Assembly (NCBI GenBank): GCA_963837365.1
Contig: CAWIMW010000003.1
Coordinates: 62,001-126,000 of the forward strand
Source of the DNA: CAWBXL01 sp963837365
Lineage (GTDB): Bacteria > Acidobacteriota > Terriglobia > Terriglobales > Acidobacteriaceae
Length of the DNA: 64,000 bases
Direction: 5' to 3'
In this document: piece after piece, positions 43,855-52,294 of the stretch
Numbering within the stretch: the first letter of the stretch is position 1
How the letters are laid out: the number at the start of each line of letters is the position of its first letter
The notes under the pieces: model-generated
Databases searched by the model: none
What the model saw: only the letters and a program-made list of their open reading frames with translations
What the model was told of the DNA's origin: nothing
Translations under genes and position numbers: made by a program

Positions 43855-43932
43855 ATCGCAAAAAACGGGTGCCCCAGCGCCTTTCCCTTGATTACTTAAG
43901 TACCTTTCATCTCCATCGCCATTCATCTGCCG

Positions 43933-43938
43933 TATAAT
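43933..43938 (+). promoter_or_regulatory. Possible -10 element before korA
   Basis: A perfect TATAAT 70 bases before korA in a 153-base gap. A matching -35 at the right distance is not clear. The korA start has a strong AGAGGGAAGGA ribosome site upstream. Confidence 0.35.
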
Positions 43939-44007
43939 AATAAGTTCCGCTTTCACTGCAAGTAACGCCAGCGGGCACCACCTCCAACCAGAGGGAAGGA
44001 TCGAGAA

Positions 44008-45840
44008 ATGGCCACCACAGATGTCGCGTTCCGCCAGGATGCGGGACGTACCCAGCAGCGCGTCGTCAACAACATGAGTATTCAAGTGGCGACGGTCAAC
44101 GGCTCCGGTTCGCAGAGCTCCAACACCGTTCTTCTTCGCAGTATCTTCCAGATGGGAGTACCCGTCTCCGGCAAGAATTTATTCCCATCGAACATTGCCG
44201 GACTGCCAACCTGGTACACCATCCGCGCCAACAAGGACGGCTACATCGGGCGCAAGAAGGAAATCGACTTTTTGGTCGCGATGAATTCGGAGACCGCGCA
44301 TGAAGATGTGAAGTCCCTGGCGCCCGGCTCGTCCGTTCTCTACGACGAGCCTCTGAATCTCAATACGCTGCGGGATGATCTGATTTTCTACTCCGTCCCC
44401 TACGACAAACTGGTTGCACCCGTCTGCCCCGAAGCCAAGCTGCGCAAACTGGTCAAGAACATGATCTACGTTGGCGTAGTAGCCCGGCTGCTTGAGATTG
44501 ATATGGGCGAGGTGGAGAAGGCCATCCGCAAACAGTTCGCGAAAAAAGTAAAGGCCGCCAACCTGAACCTGGCTGCTGTTCAGGCTGGGTACGACTATGC
44601 CGCCGCGAATTTGACCAAGAAAGACGCGTTCTACATCCAGAAAATGGATAAGACGCAGGGCAAGATCATCATTGACGGCAACGCGGCCGGAGCTTTGGGC
44701 TGTGTGTTTGCCGGCTGCACAGTTTTGAGCTGGTATCCGATCACGCCATCCTCTTCGCTTCCTGAGGCCATGATTGATTACATGAAGCGCTTCCGCATCG
44801 GGCCGGATGGCAAGGCGACATTCGCCATCGTACAGGCAGAAGACGAACTCGCCGCCATCGGTATGGTGATTGGTGCGGGTTGGGCGGGTGCGCGTTCCAT
44901 GACCGCTACCGCCGGTCCGGGTATCTCGTTGATGTCGGAGTTTGCCGGCCTGGCCTACTATGCGGAGGTGCCGGGAGTGATCTGGGACATCCAGCGCGTC
45001 GGTCCGTCTACCGGATTACCCACACGCACCGCTCAGGGCGATATCCTCTCCACCGCTTTTCTCTCGCACGGCGATACCAAGCACATCATGCTGCTGCCGT
45101 CTTCTCCGGAAGAGTGTTTCAGTATGGCGATCGAGGCTTTCGATCTGGCGGAAAAGTTTCAGACACTGGTGTTCGTTATGTCCGACCTCGATCTCGGCAT
45201 GAACAACTGGATGGCTGATCCCTTCAAATATCCGGAGAAGCCGATCTCACGTGGCAAGATCCTGAGCAAGGAAGACCTGGACCGCATGGGAAGCTTCGCC
45301 CGCTACAAGGACGTGGACGGCGACGGCATTGGCTACCGCACATTGCCCGGCACGGACCATCCTTCAGCCGCATATTTTGTGCGCGGTAGCGGCCACAACG
45401 AAGAAGCTCGTTACAGCGAGCGTCCTGACGACTTCGAGCGCAACATGGAGCGCATCAACCGTAAGTTTGAGACGGTGCGTTCCTTTGTTCCCCGTCCCGA
45501 AGTCGAAACCGGCAAGGCAAAAATTGGCATCATTGCCTACGGCACTTCGCACTGGGGAATTGTCGAGAGCCGTGATCAGCTTCGCAATGAATACAAAATC
45601 GAGACTGATTATCTGCGGCTGAAAGCGTATCCGTTTACCCGCGAGGTCCACGATTTTGTGAAGAATCATGATCGCGTCTATCTGGTGGAGCAAAACCGGG
45701 ACGCGCAGATGCTAAGCCTGCTCAAGCTGGATATCGATCCTGGGTTGGCCCCGCGGCTGCGCAGCATCGCCCACATACATGGGCTGCCGCTGGATGCCCG
45801 CTCCGTTACCGACGAACTTATGACCATGGAGGGCAAATAA
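44008..45840 (+). CDS. korA: 2-oxoacid:ferredoxin oxidoreductase alpha subunit (gamma-alpha fusion)
   Basis: A 610-residue subunit. The N-terminal gamma-type domain covers about residues 25-200 (GSGSQSSNTVLLRSIFQMGV). The alpha domain begins at about 220 with IIIDGNAAGALGCVFAGC, SWYPITPSSSLPEAMIDY and QAEDELAAIGMVIGAGWAGARSMTATAGPGISLMSEF, which are family signatures. With KorB it oxidises 2-oxoglutarate or another 2-oxoacid to the acyl-CoA and reduces ferredoxin, a ferredoxin-linked TCA-cycle step. The two genes are separated by one base. The 2-oxoglutarate preference is inferred from overall similarity to KorA. Confidence 0.92.
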   Translation: MATTDVAFRQDAGRTQQRVVNNMSIQVATVNGSGSQSSNTVLLRSIFQMGVPVSGKNLFPSNIAGLPTWYTIRANKDGYIGRKKEIDFLVAMNSETAHEDVKSLAPGSSVLYDEPLNLNTLRDDLIFYSVPYDKLVAPVCPEAKLRKLVKNMIYVGVVARLLEIDMGEVEKAIRKQFAKKVKAANLNLAAVQAGYDYAAANLTKKDAFYIQKMDKTQGKIIIDGNAAGALGCVFAGCTVLSWYPITPSSSLPEAMIDYMKRFRIGPDGKATFAIVQAEDELAAIGMVIGAGWAGARSMTATAGPGISLMSEFAGLAYYAEVPGVIWDIQRVGPSTGLPTRTAQGDILSTAFLSHGDTKHIMLLPSSPEECFSMAIEAFDLAEKFQTLVFVMSDLDLGMNNWMADPFKYPEKPISRGKILSKEDLDRMGSFARYKDVDGDGIGYRTLPGTDHPSAAYFVRGSGHNEEARYSERPDDFERNMERINRKFETVRSFVPRPEVETGKAKIGIIAYGTSHWGIVESRDQLRNEYKIETDYLRLKAYPFTREVHDFVKNHDRVYLVEQNRDAQMLSLLKLDIDPGLAPRLRSIAHIHGLPLDARSVTDELMTMEGK

Positions 45841-45841
45841 C

Positions 45842-46897
45842 ATGGCGACCACCACAACGCCTCCGCCGCAAACCCCGGCTCCCAAGACCAACCGCATCGG
45901 CCTAACTGTCATGGAGTACAAGGGCGGGAAGACCACCCTCTGCGCCGGTTGCGGCCACAACGCCATTTCGGAACGCATCATTGACGCTATGTACGATATG
46001 GGCGTTAAGCCCGAGGGCGTCATTAAGATGAGCGGCATTGGGTGTTCGTCCAAAAGCCCGGCTTACTTCATGAACCGCTCACACAGCTTCAACTCGGTCC
46101 ATGGACGCATGCCATCGGTTACCACCGGCGCGGTCCTGGCCAATCACAATCTGCTCGCGCTGGGTGTCAGTGGCGATGGCGATACGGCTTCAATCGGCGT
46201 CGGGCAGTTTGTCCACCTCATGCGGCGCAATCTGCCCATGATCTACATCATCGAAGACAACGGCGTATATGGCCTGACCAAAGGCCAGTTCTCCGCGACT
46301 GCGGACCTCGGGTCGAAACTGAAGACCGGCGTGCTCAACGATCTACCGCCTATTGATACCTGTGAAATGGCCATCACGCTGGGGGCGACCTTTGTCGGCC
46401 GTTCGTTCTCGGGCGACAAAAAGCAGCTTCAGGCCATGTTAAGGGCCGCCATTGCTCACAAGGGCACGGTGATGCTGGACATCGTCTCGCCTTGCGTGAC
46501 CTTCAATGATCACGACGGCTCGACCAAATCCTACAAGTACATGAAAGACCACGAAGAGCCGCTCCAGGAAATCAACTTCGTGCCTTACTTCGAGGACATC
46601 AGCGTGGAATATGAAGCCGGCTCAACTACCGAAGTCACGATGCACGATGGGTCCAAACTGATGTTGCGCAAAATCGAAGAAGACTACGATCCCACCAACA
46701 GAATTGAAGCCATTCGCCGCTTGAATCAATCGCATGAAAAGGGCGAGGTCCTCACCGGCATCTTCTATGTCAACACCAAAACGCCTACTTTCATAGATCT
46801 GTTGAACATTACGGACCAGCCATTGGCGACATTGCCGGAATCGGTTGTCCGTCCAAGCAGGGAAGTGCTTGAGCAGGTCATGGAAGAACTGCGGTAG
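45842..46897 (+). CDS. korB: 2-oxoacid:ferredoxin oxidoreductase beta subunit
   Basis: A 351-residue thiamine-diphosphate subunit. After a Thr/Pro-rich head come TTLCAGCGHNAISERIIDA with the cluster-type cysteines, and MSGIGCSSKSPAYF, then the ThDP motif GVSGDGDTASIGVGQFVHLMRRN ending in EDNGVYGLTKGQ. The opening C-A-G-C-G-H is typical of KorB/OorB. It binds the cofactor and passes electrons through its 4Fe-4S cluster to ferredoxin. No separate delta (ferredoxin) subunit is encoded next to it. Confidence 0.93.
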   Translation: MATTTTPPPQTPAPKTNRIGLTVMEYKGGKTTLCAGCGHNAISERIIDAMYDMGVKPEGVIKMSGIGCSSKSPAYFMNRSHSFNSVHGRMPSVTTGAVLANHNLLALGVSGDGDTASIGVGQFVHLMRRNLPMIYIIEDNGVYGLTKGQFSATADLGSKLKTGVLNDLPPIDTCEMAITLGATFVGRSFSGDKKQLQAMLRAAIAHKGTVMLDIVSPCVTFNDHDGSTKSYKYMKDHEEPLQEINFVPYFEDISVEYEAGSTTEVTMHDGSKLMLRKIEEDYDPTNRIEAIRRLNQSHEKGEVLTGIFYVNTKTPTFIDLLNITDQPLATLPESVVRPSREVLEQVMEELR

Positions 46898-46973
46898 GCA
46901 AGTATTTGCAGCTAAAAGGCCTGGCCCAGCCAACTTATCTCGCCTAGCTCTCGTCTGAAGAGGCGGTGAAAGT

Positions 46974-48536
46974 ATGCCCCTCGACCTAGCCGCTCCCGCT
47001 CCTGCTAAATCTAGGTCGTGGACGAAGTTGGTCCTCATTGGTCTCATTGGGCTTTTGATCTTTGGCAGCCTGCTTGGCTCCCTTGCCGTGCACTACGCGG
47101 ACCCGTATCTTCACCGGCGTGCCGTCGCGATACTGGAGGAAAAATTCCACAGCGACGTCGAACTCAAGAAATTCCATACCGATCTTTTCCCCACGCTGCG
47201 CTTGGAGGGAGGCGGATTGGCGCTCCGCAAGGACGGCCGCACCGATGTTCCGCCCATGATCGTGATCGACAAGTTTTCCACCGATGCCAGCCTGCTTCGC
47301 ATTTTTGCCAACCCATGGAAGATCATGCGAATCAAGCTGCAAGGACTGGTGATCACCATACCGCCAAAGGATGGCAACCAGCCCCGGCAATATGCCATCA
47401 AGAAGAAAATCCCTATTTCCGTGACCGAAGTCGTCGCCGAAGACGCAAAGCTCATTTTGCTCCCTAAAGATCCCGGAAAATTGCCGCACGAGTTCGATAT
47501 TCATAAGTTGGTCATGACCTCGGTCGGACTTGAGCGCGCGGCATCGTTTACCGCAAGCCTGACCAACGACAAGCCGCCGGGAGAAATCGAGGCAAAGGGC
47601 AGCTTCGGTCCCTGGAGCTCGGACGATCCCGACCAAACGCCTCTGGACGCGTCCTATACCTTCGACCACGCCGACCTCGGCGTATTCAGGGGGATTGGGG
47701 GAATCCTGTCTTCAAAGGGAAAATTCGGCGGCGTTCTGGAAATGATCGAAATCGTGGGCGAAACTCATACCCCGGATTTTGTCATGGACAGCGGAGGACA
47801 TACAGTTTCTCTCGATACAACGTTCAGCGCGACCGTGGATGGGACCAACGGAAATACGATATTGCATCCGGTGCAGGCACACTTTCTGAATTCCTATTTC
47901 ACGGCGGCGGGGCCGATTATCAAGACGAAAGAGATGTCCGGCCGCCACATCACGCTTGATGTGGATTTCTACAAAGGGCGCATGGAAGACCTAATGCGCC
48001 TTGCCGTCAAAGGCGATAAGCCGATCATGACCGGCAACATGAAATTCAAGGCCAAGTTCGATCTGCCGTCGGGAAAGGACGAAAATGGCGACGTGACCGA
48101 ACGCATAAACCTTGCAGGGAATTTCGGAGTGGGCTGGGCAGGATTTACCGATCCCAAAGTGAAGAAAAAGCTCGAGACCTTCAGCCGCAAGGCCCAGGGA
48201 AAACCGGAGGACAAAAACGCAGGTAGCGATGTATCCGAGCTAACGGGGCGCTTCCGAATGGACAACGGGACCATAGATTTTAAGAATCTGAGGTTCACAA
48301 TTACGGGCGCCAGCGTCTATCTCGATGGCAGTTATGGCCTGAAAACTGAGGCGCTCGATTTCCACGGAATTCTGCGAATGGACGCCAAGCTTTCTCAGAC
48401 CACCACCGGCGTGAAGTCATTCTTCCTCAAGATAGTGGACCCATTTTTTCGCAAGAACGGTCAAACTCAAATCCCCATCAAGATCGGGGGGACGCGCGAG
48501 AAACCATCCTTCGGCCTGGACTTTAACCACAAGTAA
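46974..48536 (+). CDS. AsmA-like envelope protein
   Basis: A 520-residue protein with one N-terminal membrane helix (about residues 20-45) and a long beta-rich periplasmic part. The beginning (RRAVAILEEKFHSDVELKKFHTDLFPTLRLEGGGLALRK) is the AsmA pattern. The end (GTIDFKNLRFTITGASVYLDGSYGLKTEALDFHG and the FRKNGQTQIPIKIGGTREKP stretch) is the AsmA C-terminal region. AsmA and TamB relatives are now thought to bridge inner and outer membranes for lipid transfer. Length is intermediate in the family. It follows korB by 76 bases and probably has its own signals. Confidence 0.8.
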   Translation: MPLDLAAPAPAKSRSWTKLVLIGLIGLLIFGSLLGSLAVHYADPYLHRRAVAILEEKFHSDVELKKFHTDLFPTLRLEGGGLALRKDGRTDVPPMIVIDKFSTDASLLRIFANPWKIMRIKLQGLVITIPPKDGNQPRQYAIKKKIPISVTEVVAEDAKLILLPKDPGKLPHEFDIHKLVMTSVGLERAASFTASLTNDKPPGEIEAKGSFGPWSSDDPDQTPLDASYTFDHADLGVFRGIGGILSSKGKFGGVLEMIEIVGETHTPDFVMDSGGHTVSLDTTFSATVDGTNGNTILHPVQAHFLNSYFTAAGPIIKTKEMSGRHITLDVDFYKGRMEDLMRLAVKGDKPIMTGNMKFKAKFDLPSGKDENGDVTERINLAGNFGVGWAGFTDPKVKKKLETFSRKAQGKPEDKNAGSDVSELTGRFRMDNGTIDFKNLRFTITGASVYLDGSYGLKTEALDFHGILRMDAKLSQTTTGVKSFFLKIVDPFFRKNGQTQIPIKIGGTREKPSFGLDFNHK

Positions 48537-48592
48537 GAAGGCCAGAGCGGCAGCAGCCGGGAGGGAAGCAAGGACAAATAGAAAGCGGAAGT

Positions 48593-48784
48593 TTAGGCCG
48601 TTCTTTTTTCTCCGCTGTGTTCTTCCTTGCCGCCTGGCTCGGGGAAGTCGGTGTCATTTGCCTTGATGAGGGCATCTTGATCGCGATGGCCCAGTTGGCC
48701 AGCCAATGATGTGTTTGTAGGTTGCCCACGGACTTCCTGTTCGACTGCACCCTTGCCGCTGTCCTGATCTTTTGTTGATGTCAT
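48593..48784 (-). CDS. Small hydrophilic protein
   Basis: A 63-residue, highly charged protein beginning MTSTKDQDSGKGAVEQEVRG, with an ACGGAG ribosome site six bases before the ATG at 48784. It has no hydrophobic segment; it is rich in Asp, Glu, Gly and Lys and ends in FPEPGGKEEHSGEKRTA. Composition and the ribosome site support a real gene. Similar small Pro-Glu-Pro-Gly tails occur in unassigned proteins of this bacterial group as far as I recall, but I know no function. Other frames over the same DNA are less plausible. Confidence 0.5.
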   Translation of the reverse strand: MTSTKDQDSGKGAVEQEVRGQPTNTSLAGQLGHRDQDALIKANDTDFPEPGGKEEHSGEKRTA

Positions 48785-48829
48785 GTGCGCTCCGTGTAAA
48801 TGAGAAAATTGGTTGCCGTATTCTGCTGT

Positions 48830-49717
48830 CTAGTTGCCTATAATTGCGATTGTAAGCTTCAATTGATGTTCGAGCCACGTCATACGGTCCGAAGCGGCCT
48901 GCGCATTCAGCTCATGTTCGGACTCGTACCAGCGAAAATCTTTTGGCTGGTTAGCTGAATTCGCGAATAACTCTGCTTTGTCCTTGGGAATGAATTTGTC
49001 ATTCGTCGCGAATTGCATCAGAACCGAGACCGATTTAGCTTTACCTAGGAAATTAACTGGATTGAGCGGGGCCATCTTTTTGATGTAGGCCTCACGCTCC
49101 TCTCCCTGAATCTTCGCTCCGAGCAGGAACCAATCACTCAGGATAGGGGTGCCCGCCATCAGAACGGCATAACGGATGCGCGGGTCCACCCCCAGCAGAA
49201 TCGCACCGTAGGTCGCGCCAAAATCATGGCCCACATACGCAATGCGCTTGCGATCAACGTCCGGTTTTTGCGTTAGCACATCGAGCGCCCGCCGCAGATT
49301 CTGGACCTGCCGAATGGAGAAATCGTAGTCATCCTTCATATTCCGGTTACCGAACCAGCCCGGTACCGACCATGGCATATCGACCAGCAAGGCAACGGCC
49401 CCATGTTGGGCCAAGTCTTCTGCTTCTTTCAGGAATTGCGTCCGGTTTGAGGTTGCGGGATCTCCCAGCCAATGTACGTAAAGGACGGCAGTGAATGGGC
49501 CCTTGCCCTGAGGGACAATCAGGTAGGCGGTCATACTTTGTCCGGCCACATCATTGAACCGAATATCGTGGAGCACAAAGCCATCGTGGCTCTCCGATGA
49601 TCTTTCCTCGATATGCAGCGGCTGAGAGGCATCGTAGCGGAACGGATGGTGATTGTCCGCCGCAAACAACGGGCGGACTACGAACCATATCAAAACCAAC
49701 CAATGGGTTATTTTCAT
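48830..49717 (-). CDS. Alpha/beta hydrolase (dienelactone-hydrolase-like), exported
   Basis: 295 residues from the ATG at 49717, with GAGAGA upstream and a signal peptide (MKITHWLVLIWFVVRPLFAA); an earlier in-frame codon adds 23 residues without this feature. The alpha/beta-hydrolase fold shows the oxyanion region VLYVHWLGDPATSNRTQFL and the nucleophile elbow AYVGHDFGATYGA at about residues 178-190. The elbow residue is Asp, not Ser or Cys, as in haloalkane dehalogenases and epoxide hydrolases. The acid/His end is at FATNDKFIPKD and ESEHELN. It is divergent from the Arg/His-rich gene. Confidence 0.8.
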   Translation of the reverse strand: MKITHWLVLIWFVVRPLFAADNHHPFRYDASQPLHIEERSSESHDGFVLHDIRFNDVAGQSMTAYLIVPQGKGPFTAVLYVHWLGDPATSNRTQFLKEAEDLAQHGAVALLVDMPWSVPGWFGNRNMKDDYDFSIRQVQNLRRALDVLTQKPDVDRKRIAYVGHDFGATYGAILLGVDPRIRYAVLMAGTPILSDWFLLGAKIQGEEREAYIKKMAPLNPVNFLGKAKSVSVLMQFATNDKFIPKDKAELFANSANQPKDFRWYESEHELNAQAASDRMTWLEHQLKLTIAIIGN

Positions 49718-49839
49718 TGCATTCTCTCGAATAAGCGTTAAATGCTGTGCCCTTAAAGTGTGCCAGTTCAACTCCTTAGACGGCAAACGAAACTTTTGCT
49801 TGGAGGGAGGGTTTGCATCGCTACCAGGAGGTGAGGAGA

Positions 49840-50085
49840 ATGCGAATCAAACATTGGATCCTCTCGTTAGCGGTGACATTGCTGTTGAGTTCCGGATTAT
49901 GGGCACAGTCGTACGCTACGCCTCGGACAGATGGCGTTAGATTGGTGAACGCAAGCTATCGCGGTGAAAGATACCGTGCAGAGCGTCGCGAACGCCGCCA
50001 TAAACGGCATCATGAACGCCGTCACGAGCGCCGCCATGAACGCCATCACGACGGGCGGCAAGACTATCGCCATCACGGCCGGTAA
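49840..50085 (+). CDS. Small secreted Arg/His-rich protein
   Basis: 81 residues from the ATG at 49840, which has an excellent AGGAGG-TGAGGAG ribosome site. Residues 1-24 (MRIKHWILSLAVTLLLSSGL) are a signal peptide ending at LWAQ. The mature part is about 57 residues, and its last 40 are almost only Arg, His, Glu and Lys (RAERRERRHKRHHERRHERR and on). The DNA there repeats short CGCCATGAACGCCATCACG-like units. A hairpin with T-rich tail follows at 50109. Metal binding or polyanion binding is plausible from composition alone. I know no family. Confidence 0.7.
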   Translation: MRIKHWILSLAVTLLLSSGLWAQSYATPRTDGVRLVNASYRGERYRAERRERRHKRHHERRHERRHERHHDGRQDYRHHGR

Positions 50086-50108
50086 CCGTCTACCCAGGTT
50101 GATGTAGA

Positions 50109-50155
50109 GAAGGTGACTGCGACTTGTTCCTACAGGCCAGTCACCTTCGTTCTTT
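50109..50155 (+). terminator. Rho-independent terminator after the Arg/His-rich gene
   Basis: A perfect 11-base stem (GAAGGTGACTG / CAGTCACCTTC) with an 18-base loop, followed by GTTCTTTC, 24 bases after the stop at 50085. The loop is long and the U-run interrupted. Confidence 0.6.
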
Positions 50156-50191
50156 CATAGGACAACCACCAGATCGTAGAATTTCTTAAGC

Positions 50192-50521
50192 ATGACCGCA
50201 CCGACCACTCTTTTCAGGCCTTTTTCGCAGCTGGTGAAAATCACAATTATGGGCCGGGAATTCGAAGTGCCGGAGAACAACCATCTGTTACGGTGTTTTC
50301 AATATCTAGCGCCCGAGCAGGTGTCCTATGGCCGCTTCTGTTGGAATGAAGATTGCCAATACTGCCGGGTTGGTTTTGATGTTGGTGAGGGAACCCAGAC
50401 GCGTGCCGCACTCTCATGCAAGCTGATGGCTCAGGCGGGAATGCGAGTAACCGAAGTGAGCACCGAGCTCAAATACTGCCTAAGAAGTTTGAAATTGGGA
50501 GACTCACAGTCCAACCGCTAG
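50192..50521 (+). CDS. 2Fe-2S iron-sulfur cluster-binding protein
   Basis: A 109-residue protein. The central stretch GRFCWNEDCQYCRVGF has cysteines spaced C-x4-C-x2-C, and a fourth follows in RAALSCKLMAQAGM about 20 residues later. This is the plant-type ferredoxin pattern seen in small 2Fe-2S domains such as the N-terminus of succinate-dehydrogenase-type subunits. The N-terminal KITIMGREFEVPENNHLLRCFQYL also matches the start of that fold. A role in electron transfer is likely, but no partner enzyme is adjacent. Its stop overlaps the convergent amidase by four bases. Confidence 0.78.
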   Translation: MTAPTTLFRPFSQLVKITIMGREFEVPENNHLLRCFQYLAPEQVSYGRFCWNEDCQYCRVGFDVGEGTQTRAALSCKLMAQAGMRVTEVSTELKYCLRSLKLGDSQSNR

Positions 50522-51078
50522 TGGTCTAATCCTCCCGGCACATGTTCGCCGCCCCCAGCCAATTTGTCGTGTATTCCCTGAATGATGTCTGCTTTAATGA
50601 CGTTTTTGCCGGGACAGATATGAGTGGTCTTGGGGTCTTCTTTGTGCAGCCGCAAGGTGTCCGGGTTCAACCCCAAGGCTGCATGCAGCGTAGCCAGCGC
50701 GCTGAGCACGTTCGCTCGCACTGCTGGGCTAAAGGGTTCGACTGCATAATCACCCACCATCTCCACTCCCCATGCAATGCTGTTCCACGATGGCGAATGG
50801 ACTCCGGACACGTTCAACGGAGTGAATACCCAGATCAGATCATCGGCAACAAACAAATGGGGACCGGCCGACCACTGCTGCACATTCTTATAAAAGTTCT
50901 CCAGGTTACCCATGCGCACGTCGCCCAGAACGGAATGCCAGTCCGCAAGTTTTGGGACTGCGGTGTTGTGCAGCACGACAAACTGCGGCCGCCAGGCGGG
51001 AAAAGAAATGGTGGCTACGTAGTCAGCAAATGCGTCTGGCGTAAAACTTTTGCCGATGATGCCTTTCCATGCGGGCAT
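50518..51078 (-). CDS. N-acetylmuramoyl-L-alanine amidase-like protein (PGRP/amidase_2 fold)
   Basis: 186 residues from the ATG at 51078 (MPAWKGIIGKSFTPDAFADY), with a GGGAG upstream; 25 further residues are possible. The zinc ligands of the T7-lysozyme/PGRP fold are visible: His in QFVVLHNTAVP, and the second His and Cys in DPKTTHICPGKNV near residue 155. WGVEMVGDYA in the middle is also typical. Such enzymes cut the amide between MurNAc and L-Ala in peptidoglycan. No signal peptide is seen, which suggests a cytosolic recycling or phage-derived lysozyme role rather than an exported one. Confidence 0.75.
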   Translation of the reverse strand: MPAWKGIIGKSFTPDAFADYVATISFPAWRPQFVVLHNTAVPKLADWHSVLGDVRMGNLENFYKNVQQWSAGPHLFVADDLIWVFTPLNVSGVHSPSWNSIAWGVEMVGDYAVEPFSPAVRANVLSALATLHAALGLNPDTLRLHKEDPKTTHICPGKNVIKADIIQGIHDKLAGGGEHVPGGLDH

Positions 51079-51315
51079 GGGGGAACTCCCTGTAAACAAC
51101 TCTTGGATATTAGTGCTGGAAGGGCCCCGATCGTGACAGCTTATTCTGGCCAATCTTCAGAGCTAAGTCCAGTTCAGAAGGGATACGGCTCTGCGCCTTT
51201 TGCGATGTTTCTATGCGAACTCTGCGTTCTAAGATGTTTGCCTGGGTCCAGAAAACTCGAACCTTAAACCGCCGAGGCCGCAAAGATCGCCGAGAAAACA
51301 ATACCGGACTACTAG

Positions 51316-52140
51316 CTAGCGTGTGCTCACGCCGAGCTTGCGCAGTCTGTCCTTTGCTTGCGTGGCTTCGGGTGACCTTGGATAACGCTGTACAACATGC
51401 CTCAACTCGGTCACGCCATCATCCTTCTGACCCAATTCAATCAGCGCGAAACCCTTCTTGAGTTGGGCCGCGGCAGCTTTATTTCCGCTGGGGAAATTTT
51501 GCAAGACCTGGTCGTAGTCCTTGGCTGCCTGCTGATAGTTGCCCTGGCGGAATTCGATATCTGCGAGGTAGTAATAGGCGTTTCCCGCGAGGTCCGTGTT
51601 TGGATAGAACTTGATGTAATCGCCGAACTCCTGCACCGCCAAATCGTTCTTGGCGGCATTAAAATCCCGCAGGGCGTTGTTGTACAGCACATCCGGTGGA
51701 GGCGCCTGGGCCATGGCCTGTTGTTGCGCCTGTTGTGCGTTGAGGCTCTGCTGTGCCGATTGCATGTCCTCCAGCTGCTTGCTGAGTTTCGCCAGGCGTA
51801 CCTTGACCTCATCCATCGTATCGTTGAGCGCTTGTATCTGGCCCGAAAGCTGGTCCGCATGGCCTGCCGAATCGCCCTGCTGCTTTTGGATCGTGGCCTG
51901 CAACGCGGCAACCGCAGCGCCGACTTTGTTCGTAGTGTCGGTGTTTTGCTCCATCAGGTTCTTCATGACGCCCATGCGCTCGTCGAACGACTGTTTCATT
52001 TGCGTCATCTGGGCCTTCAGATCGTCCACACTGGCCTGCAATTGCACCATCTCCCGGCTTACGCTCCAGGCGGGAGTGGAAAGCACACACAACCCAGATG
52101 CAATGGCAAGCAAACTGAAATAACGGGTCATTTTGTTCAT
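51316..52140 (-). CDS. cpoB: Tol-Pal system protein YbgF/CpoB
   Basis: 274 residues from the ATG at 52140, nine bases after AGGA (an ATG at 52146 is a close alternative). A signal peptide covers the first 22 residues. A coiled coil follows at about 30-130 (REMVQLQASVDDLKAQMTQM and later KVRLAKLSKQLEDMQSAQQS), then a Gln/Ala linker, then TPR repeats from about 150 (NALRDFNAAKNDLAVQEFGD, YYYLADIEFRQGNYQQAAKD). CpoB couples cell-wall synthesis with outer-membrane constriction through TolA. It is the last gene of the tol operon. Confidence 0.93.
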   Translation of the reverse strand: MNKMTRYFSLLAIASGLCVLSTPAWSVSREMVQLQASVDDLKAQMTQMKQSFDERMGVMKNLMEQNTDTTNKVGAAVAALQATIQKQQGDSAGHADQLSGQIQALNDTMDEVKVRLAKLSKQLEDMQSAQQSLNAQQAQQQAMAQAPPPDVLYNNALRDFNAAKNDLAVQEFGDYIKFYPNTDLAGNAYYYLADIEFRQGNYQQAAKDYDQVLQNFPSGNKAAAAQLKKGFALIELGQKDDGVTELRHVVQRYPRSPEATQAKDRLRKLGVSTR

Positions 52141-52294
52141 TGGCATATTCCTAAGATGCAAAAAGTATTGCGCCCGGTTTGAGCGTTTTAGTCCACCATC
52201 ATTCTATTTTGCAGGATAAGGACATTCAGGCAAAGGTGTCTTGTGGGGTTCCAACAGTGGCGCTGGCTCTTGCCAGCGCCACTGAAGAAAAGCG

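Noticed and set aside
50005..50085. CRISPR-like short repeats
   Set aside because: The repeats are codon-scale units encoding the His/Arg-rich tail, with no spacers.
50542..51267. Plus-strand frame of 241 residues opposite the peptidoglycan amidase
   Set aside because: The minus strand has the zinc-site motifs; the plus frame is a shadow.
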